Below, one piece after another: positions 55,762 to 64,000 of a stretch of DNA of 64,000 bases (positions are counted from its first letter, which is position 1; each line of letters opens with the position of its first letter). The stretch spans positions 179,959,825-180,023,824 of the forward strand of contig NC_050096.1 of the NCBI RefSeq assembly GCF_902167145.1, written 5' to 3'. The position numbers and the translations under genes were made by a program. Source of the stretch: Zea mays. Lineage: Eukaryota; Streptophyta; Magnoliopsida; Poales; Poaceae. The notes under the pieces were generated by a model, which was given only the letters and a program-made list of their open reading frames with translations, had not been told where the DNA came from and did not search any database.

Positions 55762-58146
55762 TTAGGCTTGGGTCTTAGGTACCCAACTCATGTTGGGTCC
55801 TACAAGGTTAGTGCAAATATCCTTAGGGACCCAAATGCAAGTTTTGTCTCCCTTGCATTTTGCCCCTAACTTCCTAGCAACTATTTTCCTATCCTTTCTA
55901 CAAATAGCAAAAGAAGCATTTAAAGCACAATAAATTGTAGAAGGTTCATTCACTACTTTCCTAGGAGCATGAATAATATTCTTTCTAGGCACATGATGAA
56001 TAGTATTTTTCCTAGACATATTTCTACCATGCATATAGGAAGAACTAGAAGCAAACATGGCATGAGAGTCAAAATCACCATAAGCATTATAATTCCTATA
56101 AGCATCTCTAGTTTGTCTCCTATCATGATACATAAAAGCATGGTTCCTTTTAGTACTACTAGTCATAGGAGCCTTCCCTTTCTCCTTAGCGGAGATAGGA
56201 GCCTTATGGCTTGTTAAGTTCTTGGCTTCCCTCTTGAAACCAAGTCCATCCTTAATTGAGGGGTGTCTACCAATTGTGTAGGCATCCCTTGCAAATTTTA
56301 GCTTATCGAAATCATTCTTGCTAGTCTTAAGTTGAGCATTAAGACTAGCCAACTCATCATTAAGCTTGGAAATTGAAACTAGGTGTTCACTACAAGCATC
56401 AATGTCAAAATCTTTACACCTAGTACAAATTACAACATGTTCTACACAGGAATTAGATTTACTAGCTACTTCTAGTTTAGCATTTAAATCATCATTAAAA
56501 CTTTTTAACTTAGCAATAGTTTCATGACAAGAAGATAATTCACTAGAGAGCATTTCATTCCTCTTAATTTCTAGAGCAAGAGATTTCTGAGCTTCTACAA
56601 ATTTATCATGCTCTTCATACAACAAATCCTCTTGCTTTTCTAAAAGTATGTTCCTATCATTCAAGGCATCAATTAATTCATTAATCTTGTCTACCTTGGT
56701 TCTATCTAATCCCTTGAATAAGCATGAGTAATCTATCTCATCATCACTAGACTCATCCTCACTTGAAGAAGCTTAAGTACTAGTATGAGTGCTTACTTTC
56801 TTCTCTCTTGCCATGAGGCAAGTGTGACGCTCGTTGGGGAAGAGGGATGACTTGTTGAAGGCTGTGGCGGCGAGTCCTTCATTGTCGGAGTCGGATGAGG
56901 AGCAATCCGAATCCCACTCCTTTCCGATATGTGCCTCGCCCTTGGCCTTCTTGTAATGCTTCTTCTTCTCCCTTTTGTTCCCCTTTTCCTAGTCACTTTC
57001 ATTATCGGGACAGTTAGCAATGAAATGACCAAGCTTACCGCATTTGAAGCATGAGCGCTTCCCCTTGGCTTTGGTCTTGCTTGGTTGTCCCTTGCGACCT
57101 TTAAGCACCGTCTTGAATCTTTTGATGATGAGAGCCATCTCTTCATCATCAAGTCCGGCCGCCTCAATCTGTGCCACCTTGCTAGGTAGCGCCTCCTTGC
57201 TTCGTGTTGCCTTGAGAGCAAGGGGTTGCGGCTCGTTGATCGGACCATTCAAGGCGTCGTCCACGTACCTTGCCTCCTTGATCATCATTCGCCCGCTAAC
57301 GAATTTCCCAAGAACTTCTTCGGGCGACATCTTGGTGTACCTGGGATTTTCACGAATATTGTTCACCAAATGAGGATCAAGAACGGTAAATGACCTTAGC
57401 ATTAGGCGGACGACGTCGTGGTCCGTCCATCGCGTGCTCCCGTAGCTCCTTATTTTGTTGATAAGGGTCTTGAGCCGGTTGTATGTTTGTGTCGGCTCCT
57501 CGCCCCTTATCATCGCGAACCGTCCAAGCTCGCCCTCCACCAACTCCATTTTGGTGAGCAAGGTGACGTCGTTTCCCTCATGAGAGATCTTGAGGGCGTC
57601 CCAGATCTGCTTGGCATTGTCCAAGCCGCTCACCTTGTGATACTCGTCCCTGCACAAAGAGGCTAGCAACACAGTAGTAGCTTGTGCATTTTTATGAATC
57701 TGTTCATTAATAAACATAGGGCTATCTGAGCTATCAAATTTCATTCCACTTTCCACAATCTCCCAAATGCTTGGATGGAGAGAAAACAGGTGAGTACGCA
57801 TTTTGTGGCTCCAAAATCCGTAATCCTCTCCATCAAAGTGAGGGGGCTTGCCAAGTGGAATGGGGAGCAATTGAGCATTTGAACTATGCGAGATGCGCGA
57901 ATAATCGAAAGAAAAGTTTGAGTTAACCGTCTTTCGTCTATCGTAGTCGTCGTCGTCCTTTTGGGAGGAGGAAGATTCGTCGCTGTCGTAGTAGACAATT
58001 TCCTTGATGCGCCTTGTCTTCTTCTTCCTCCCGTCTTTTCTTTTGTGGCCCGAGCTTGAGTCGGTGGGCTTGTCATTATTTGGCTCGTTGACGAAGGACT
58101 TCTTCTCCTTGTCGTTGATCACCATCCCCTTGCCTTTAGGATCCAT
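55762..58146 (-). pseudogene. gag: Element G gag with two in-frame stops
   Basis: The ATG at 58146 gives MDPKGKGMVIND. The single frame is kept all the way to the TAA at 55762, ending VPKTQA. It contains the capsid-like region (FWSHKMRTHLF, GRFAMIRGEEPTQTYNRLK), a CCHC knuckle (CFKCGKLGHFIANC) just before the first stop (TAG at 56991-56989, CAG in B), an acidic Ser tract with a second stop (TAA near 56774), and a coiled-coil extension. With only two point changes it is recently inactivated. Gag would need to be supplied in trans. Confidence 0.9.
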
Positions 58147-58181
58147 CTCTTCGGGCGGTTAGTCCCTTTCTTGAAGAGAAC

Positions 58182-58194
58182 GGCTCTGATACCA
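58182..58194 (-). other. Element G primer-binding site
   Basis: Minus strand TGGTATCAGAGCC, two bases from the 5' LTR. Confidence 0.9.
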
Positions 58195-58196
58195 AT

Positions 58197-59446
58197 TGAG
58201 AGCACCTAGAGGGGGGTGAATAGGTGATCCTGTGAAACTTAAACTTATAGCCACAAAAACTTGTTAAGTGTTAGCACAATAATCGCCAAGTGGCTAGAGA
58301 GAAGGTCTTGCACAATACGATAATCACAAAGAATTCAACACAGAGAAGACACAGTGATTTATCCCGTGGTTCGGCCAAGTACAAAACTTGCCTACTCCAC
58401 GTTGTGGCGTCCCAACGGACGAGAGTTGCACTCAACTCCTCTCAAGTGATCCAATGATCAACTTGAATACCACAGTGTTATGCTTTTCTTTTCTTATCCC
58501 GTTCGCGAGGAATCTCCACAACTTGGAGCCTCTCGCCCTTACACTTTTGATGTTCACAAAGAATCACGGAGTAAGGAGGGGAAGCAACACACACAAATCC
58601 ACAGCAAAATGCGCACACACACGGCCAAGAATCGAGCTCAAAAGACTATCTCAAAGTTCTCTCTAGAACGGAGCTCGAATCACTGAGAATGACAAACAAT
58701 TGCGCAAAGACTGAGTGTGGATGATCAAGAATGCTCTAAGGTTGCTTGGTGTACTCCTCCATGCGCCTAGGGGTCCCTTTTATAGCCCCAAGGCAGCTAG
58801 GAGCCGTTGAGAGCAAATCTAGAAGGCCTTTCTTGCCTTCTGTCGTCGGGTGCACCGGACAGTTCGGTGCACACCGGACACTGTCCGGTGCCCGATTTCC
58901 TTCCTTAAACAGCGAAGCCGACCGTTGGCAGACTTGGAGCCGTTGGCGCACCGGACATGTCCGGTGCACACCGGACAGTCCGGTGCCCCTTCTAGCCGTT
59001 GGCTCGGCCACGTGTCCCGCGCAGATCGCGCGGCCGACCGTTGGCCCGGCCGACCGTTGGCTCACCGGACAGTCCGGTGCACACCGGACAGTCCGGTGAA
59101 TTTTAGCCGTACGCCGTCGGGCGAATTCCCGAGAGCGGCCACTTCACGCCAAGTCAACCTGGCGCACCGGACACTGTCCGGTGCACCACCGGACAGTCCG
59201 GTGCCCCAGACCGAAACAGCCTTTTGGCTGTACACAGCCAACTCTTCTCTTTTCTTCTTCTTTCTGTTTCTAACACTTAGACGAGTATATTAGTACACAA
59301 AACCAATGTACTAAGGCTTAGAAACATACATTTACTTTTGATTTGCACTTTGTCCATCCATGGGCATATATTCACATTTAAGCACTTGTGTTGGCACTCA
59401 ATCACCAAAATACTTAGAAATGGCCCAAGGGCACATTTCTCTTTCA
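58197..59446 (-). repeat. Element G 5' LTR (right copy)
   Basis: 1250 bp, plus-strand start TGAGAGCACC and end TTCTCTTTCA. TATA box on the minus strand at 58778-58784. Lacks one 19-bp palindrome unit present in the left copy. Confidence 0.94.
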
Positions 59447-61321
59447 GAAGGTGCAGCACGTATACAACGTACAACACACCTAGTCACCACACCTCGCAGG
59501 TAGAAACCACAATAGTAACATAGTAATGTCACACTTCATATATATATACCTCATGAGTGCAAATGTCTGCAAATGCAAGGATGACTTCTGCCTTCATACC
59601 TCTAAGGATATGAAGCCGCATCGTACCCCTCCTCGGGCAACGTACGATGCTAAAAATGTATCGGTACGGTCGGACCATAAGATCACGACATAACTTCAAA
59701 ATGCAAGATGGATGATGCGATGTGCATGTCATGCCTACAACACTTCATATAACGTGATTCAAAAAGATACTTCAACTTCATCCAAGATGGGAATCAACCA
59801 CATATATCATTAACAAATTATGATCATCCACAATATTAGACAATTGAGAATTAATACTTCCAAACAAATAAACTTCATCATAGAATTCAATGATTAACAT
59901 AATTAAAACTTATGCATACTCAATGATAGGGAATAGGATGCAAACCAAACGGTAGCAACCACCACTGTATTTACTTGCCTTTACCGGAAGTTCGGGCAAA
60001 TCCCTAAGTACGATCCGGAAGTCCACCACCTGTTTTTGACACACAACTTAGTGCACCAATTTCACATAATCAGGCTCATAAGCGACGCTGCACCTACGCA
60101 CAAACTCAAACCCCGCCGCGGGTTACATCTCTCCCCACACCCACCAAACTGCAGCGGGGCTGCTTAATAATTTCATAACTTTAAAATTATGACAACAGTG
60201 GTAACAAACAAAAACTCCAGAGGCATCTACATAAATTTCCCCACAAGTTTTGTACACAATTTATAATTAAATTCCAACATCTAATTAACCCAAAACAGTC
60301 CACAAGATGAACCCTGTAATCTGTTTTTTTGTCTTTTGGACAGCGACATACCCGGATTCAAACAGCGATATCTTTTAAAAATATAATTCCAAATCAAGCG
60401 CATAAGTACTCATTGGAAAGATAAGACAAAGCCCTACATTATTATCATACTGGTTAACACTAATTACCCACGAAAAATGTCTAGAAACTGCTAATACTAC
60501 TGCTGTTCACCCACCTGAAAATCTGTTTTTTTGGACAGCAACATAACCGGATTCAAACAACGATATCTCCTAAATTATAACTCCAAATCGAGCGCATAAG
60601 TACCCGTTGGAAAGGTATGACAAAGCTCTACATGATTCACCCACTGATCCCCACTAATTACCCACGAAAAAATCCCAGAAATCCCTAGAACTACTGTTGT
60701 TCGCCCACCCACAAAATTTTTAGGACAGCACCTCTACCGATTCGGATAGGTAAACATATAATCAATTGGATTACAACACAATTAAACAAGATACAATCTC
60801 AAAATCACCTTGAATCCTCCCCCTTTCCTCCCTTCTTCTTCCCTCCACCAAAATCCAATTGGAGACATGCACCAACGCGACGTAGATCCGAGCGGGAAAG
60901 GAATGGCACCTTGGAGAGAAGGGCTTGAGGAGGGGGCGGCTAGGGTTTGATGGGGGAGGTGGGGTGGCGGCTGTAAATGGGTGGAGGAGTGAGAGGGGCG
61001 TCCTCCAAACCTAGAGAGAGGGGGGGTGGCTGCACAAGAGAAAGGGGAGGGGGTGGCTGAAAAAAATCCCAAGGGATTAAGGGAGGGGCGGCTAGGGTTA
61101 GGGGAACTAGTGGGCCGGATCAAGAACCACGGCCCAACTCGTTCACACGTCAACCCCCGACCCCCTAGCGCATGAGTCTAACCAAAATTCTACTATTTTA
61201 CTGGTGAATGCTTCCCCAAAAATTCCCAACCCCAAAAGCGTACCACCCGAAAGAAAGAAGAAAAAAAGAAACAAGGAAAGAATAAACTCCAACTTCTCTT
61301 CTTTGCAAACTGGGTATCACA
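59447..61321 (-). repeat. Element F 3' LTR, second part
   Basis: Continues the F LTR after G (GAAGG duplication 59447-59451) to GGGTATCACA at 61321. AT-rich to 60780, then GC-rich to 61160. Frames in the GC-rich part are composition-driven. Contains the ~200-bp direct repeat listed next. Confidence 0.7.
60318..60745. repeat. two ~200-bp diverged direct repeats in the F LTR, with a partial third
   Basis: Segments beginning AATCTGTTTTTTT at about 60318 and 60519 share TTGGACAGC.ACATA, GGATTCAAAC, CGATATC, the AACTCCAAATC-type segment, GCGCATAAGTAC and ACTAATTACCCACGAAAAA in the same order. A third start (AGGACAGCACCT...) is at about 60721. Identity is moderate, so this is an old duplication within the LTR family. 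Confidence 0.75.
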
Positions 61322-61335
61322 CTCTATCCCCCTTG
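61322..61335 (-). other. Element F polypurine tract
   Basis: The minus strand reads AAGGGGGATAGAG directly before the LTR start TGTGATACCC. This fits the priming site for plus-strand synthesis and fixes the element's orientation. Confidence 0.65.
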
Positions 61336-61399
61336 AAAAGAATTCGACCTCGAATTCTGACGCTTCTATCAGAACGACCAAAGGAAAGATCAGCGACGA

Positions 61400-61690
61400 C
61401 AAAAACTCACCCCATAACGAAAAGCTCGGGGTACTTCTGCCGCATCAGCTCCTCGAGCTCCAAGGATTCTAGGATACGCAGCAGACGACACTCTAGAGTC
61501 AGGTCTTGCTACATGGGAATCAACTCTAGCTCGATTTATTGATCTGGATTCTGCAAATACTTTCTCAACATAGAGACATGGAATACATGGTGTACACTGA
61601 TCATAGACTCCGACACTTGCATGTGCTAAGCCAAGCTGCCAACTCGGGCTAAGATAGTAGACGGTCCTATATACCTCGGACAAAGCTTTC
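61400..61690 (-). pseudogene. pol: degenerate C-terminus of Ty3/gypsy pol (element F)
   Basis: On the minus strand one frame reads KLCPRYIGPSTILARVGSLA, a stop, then VHHVFHVSMLRKYL and further acidic and hydrophobic residues with more stops. The PRYIGP ... VGxxAY ... VHxVFHVSMLRKY order is the conserved end of integrase-side pol in plant Ty3/gypsy (chromovirus-type) elements. At least three stops show it is dead. It lies just upstream of the polypurine tract, as expected for the pol end. Confidence 0.6.
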
Positions 61691-64000
61691 CTGACACCAA
61701 ATCAACCTTGACACATGCAAGTACTTCAATGAATATATATATTAATGCAATACATACGGTGCTCCTATAGCCTAAACCAAACCTATTCAAACAAGAGTAA
61801 CTTCAAAAGACCAATTTAATGCTTGCATATTTCTAGACAGCAGCACAACAGTTAATTGTTTTGCTCATAACTCACAAAATATGCATCCAAAAGTAGTAAA
61901 CTAGGACTTTATGGAAAGCTTACAAAGTCCACTATACCCTTGGTATTATCATCACCACAAGATTTGACACTTAGAAAGGCCAAACGATGCAAAACGTAAA
62001 TTTTGTCCAGACTTGGACAGAATTCAACTACTCACTTAAAAAATCCATAATTGGAGTCTCAGTCATCCAATTGAGGCGCTCCTAGACTTTTTAGGAAGCT
62101 AGTAAAATTGTCTATATTTCATTTATAAACATATTAGGTTAATTCAATGCATATCAAGATCAAAAGACATAAGAAAGGCTTTGCTGTCCAAATTTGGATA
62201 GATTCAAAGATTCCACTTAAAACAACTGTAGCTTAACTTATAGGTCACCAAAAAAGGTGATCCAAAATTTGTTGGAAAGCTTAAGGAAAGTACTACCACT
62301 TCTTTATAATTTATAAGAACTGATTCAAAGTTTAACTTAGACAAACAAGGTCAATTTCGAAATCTGTACAGAATCTGGACAAATTCCAAGACTAGACTTG
62401 AGAAAATCATAACTCCCAAGCTTCTAGACCTATGGTCATGAAATGTTTACACAAGTAAGATGAAGAAGTTTGCTACAACTTTTATATACAACACCTCTAC
62501 AGAAAACATGGTTTAATTCATTGAACTAGCTGCATAACCAAAACTGGTCATACAGTCCCACACAACAAGCAATAGATTTATTCAGGTTCTATACTCTTCT
62601 AAGATTAAGCGTTCATCAAAGGACTAATAACTTTAGGTTCTTCATTACGAGACACTTAGATCCAACATAAGGATAGAAGCAATATGCTAACTTTTTAAAT
62701 CATTTTAAGCCTGATCTCACATCATGCAAGCAAGAATCGATTTAACCATACTATGCCTGCCCATATATCCATCCAAGCACATTCTATACATTATATCATC
62801 CCATCGAAGAACTCTCTTTTTTAATTATACTATGCATATATATCCATCCAATAACTCACACAATCTCCATCTCAACCTAGACTTCACACGACGTAACTAT
62901 TTCATACGTACGCAATCACGCCAAGACCAGAAAACATGGCTTCACAACAATACGTACTGGCCTATTCAAATGTCCCTCGCTATCTCTGTGTTTCAGCCCA
63001 CGCTCCGCATATACATAAACAAGATAACTATCACAACCACTACGTCTATTCCCTCCCACCATACAACGTAATTAACATGGATTGCGAAAGAGCTCACTAT
63101 AACCCAAACTTCCATGGAAATATCCCTAAATAGAAAATTGACAATCAACAACACAAATGTTCAATCTGTTTCTACCTCTTTCACTATAAAAGCAATGATA
63201 ACAAAGAAATATTGTAAAATCATATAAACTTCATGATCTACAACTTTCGTATTCAAAGGATAAACAAGGTTTTATTTTATCTCCCATTTTTAATTTGACT
63301 TGTAAGGCGACATACAAGATCTGCCACCAGAACCTGACGGAGCATGACCCATAAATTCAAAACCTCATAACTCTCTGCATCTAACAAAATTTTGCAAATA
63401 TAAACTCATTGGAAAGATTATAACATTCCCTAAAACTTTTATTATAATGAGTGTCTCGGAATTGGTTTCCAAACCGATAAAACAATGCAAACTGCTTTGT
63501 TGCAAAACTGATATGATAGAAACAATGGACAACTAAATTTCAAAATCCAATAACTCCTGCTATACTCAACTTAAAACTACAACGATCACACGTTGGAAAA
63601 GTTTGGAAATTGTCCACGACTTTTGCAATAAACTTGCACCCAAATTTATCTTTATAGCCCTCAAATCTGCATGACCTACAGCTAAACTCAGCCTGAGATA
63701 CTGCACATCGGAGATTCGACTTATATCCGGACAACCACGTCACCCAATCTATTTAACAGACAATTACAAGTAAATACCCATTAAAAGATACTGAGAAAAA
63801 CTAAAAGTTTTGGTTAAAGAGAATTCCCAAATTTGGGCTCTGAAACTATCAAAACGCGGTCGATTTATTGGTGGTTTTAATGACACCTAAAGTTCAGACA
63901 CAACGGTGCAACAACTTTAGAATAGCCTAACTCCAATTATATGCAATGAAAATTACAAACCAATACTCTTTGGAAAGATCATGAAATTACTAAAACTTTC
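61691..64000. other. AT-rich retroelement-like sequence, no gene recognised
   Basis: No coding homology and no usable frame. Recurrent motifs (TTGGAAAG with CTT or AT following, near 61914, 62272, 63410, 63590 and 63970; AATCTG or ACTTGGACAGAATT near 62010 and 62370) resemble the body of grass gypsy LTRs. The homology to pol stops abruptly near 61700-61740 at an (AT)n tract. This may be an LTR of a further element inserted in F, but its ends are not visible. Confidence 0.4.

Larger units (their letters stand above)
50489..59446 (-). mobile_element. Element G: Ji-like Sirevirus inserted in the LTR of F
   Basis: 8958 bp in reverse orientation, flanked by GAAGG (50484-50488 and 59447-59451). 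LTRs are 50489-51759 and 58197-59446. Element order: 5' LTR, primer site, gag with two stops, open pol, polypurine region, 3' LTR. The LTRs differ by about five substitutions and small length changes, including a 19-bp palindrome unit, so it is fairly young. It is the same family as B and in opposite orientation to it. Confidence 0.94.
4795..64000 (+). mobile_element. Element A: Opie-like Sirevirus (Copia) retrotransposon, multiply interrupted, 3' end outside the window
   Basis: The 5' LTR starts TGAAAGGGAATTAGCC at 4795, followed by a tRNA-Met-type primer site, an Opie-like gag and pol. Reading the element requires skipping E1 (6466-15006), B (19586-49038) and F (from 50015). The A sequence visible is therefore 4795-6465, 15007-19585 and 49039-50014. 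Its pol ends at 49998, and the 3' LTR must lie beyond F, outside the window. It is the oldest layer of this nest, because all other LTR elements here sit in it directly or indirectly. gag and pol carry several frameshifts and stops, so A is dead. Confidence 0.9.
50015..64000 (-). mobile_element. Element F: Ty3/gypsy-type LTR retrotransposon, minus orientation, truncated by the window, containing G
   Basis: It begins TGTAACACCCTGAGGG exactly where the A 3' region (compare C after 44092) stops matching. With G removed, the LTR runs 50015-61321 (about 2.34 kb) and ends GGGTATCACA. Beyond it the minus strand has a polypurine tract and a degenerate piece of gypsy pol, so the element reads right to left and its 5' half lies outside the window. 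The right-hand target duplication cannot be checked. Confidence 0.75.

Noticed and set aside
62724..63133. 115-codon plus-strand frame near the right edge
   Set aside because: Low-complexity AT-rich sequence with TATCCATCCA repeats; no domain and no conserved context.

Overview
This window is almost certainly from maize (Zea mays) or a very close Zea relative. About 93% of it is a stack of nested LTR retrotransposons. The Copia/Sirevirus elements look like the abundant maize families Opie (elements A and C), Ji (B and G) and an env-ORF-bearing relative of the Giepum/Jienv type (D). Family names come from remembered LTR ends and gag N-termini, so they are likely but not database-verified. Element limits come from TG...CA LTR ends, tRNA-Met-type primer sites, polypurine tracts and 5-bp target-site duplications read directly from the sequence.

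Positions 1-4794 are the only non-LTR-element part. They hold one plausible host gene, an intronless PORR-domain (plant organelle RNA recognition, WTF-like) protein on the minus strand at 1829-2980. A ~250-bp, ~95% identical fragment of the same gene lies in the opposite orientation at 1082-1331. The rest is degenerate GC-rich and AT-rich sequence with no recognised gene.

From 4795 to the right edge everything lies inside element A (Opie-like, plus strand, 3' LTR outside the window). A was hit three times. (i) E1 is a minus-strand, non-autonomous, apparently Ty3/gypsy-derived element at 6466-15006, with 3.6-kb LTRs that differ by two substitutions and a 2-bp run-length change. (ii) B (Ji-like, 19586-49038, plus) contains C (Opie-like, 24108-46207, plus), which contains D (30921-43654, minus). 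(iii) F is a minus-strand Ty3/gypsy-type element starting at 50015 and running off the right edge; it contains G (Ji-like, 50489-59446, minus). Nesting is therefore four deep (A>B>C>D). Divergence between paired LTRs falls with depth as expected (by eye B ~1.9%, C ~1.3%, D ~0.7%; G ~0.4%; E1 ~0.06%).

Most retroelement genes are broken by nonsense changes, frameshifts, internal deletion or insertion. The exceptions are the D gag (761 codons, open), the G pol (1068 codons, open) and the C pol (open apart from the D insertion). The most interesting structures are four. The D element has an extra 705-codon reading frame downstream of pol, preceded by splice-site-like signals and LTR-like palindromes that could form its own promoter or leader. 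At every readable gag/pol boundary the pol frame starts immediately after an acceptor-like TAG or CAG. Sirevirus LTR palindromes gain and lose whole units. The inverted PORR fragment lies next to its parent gene. No tRNA, rRNA, CRISPR or bacterial-type features were seen.
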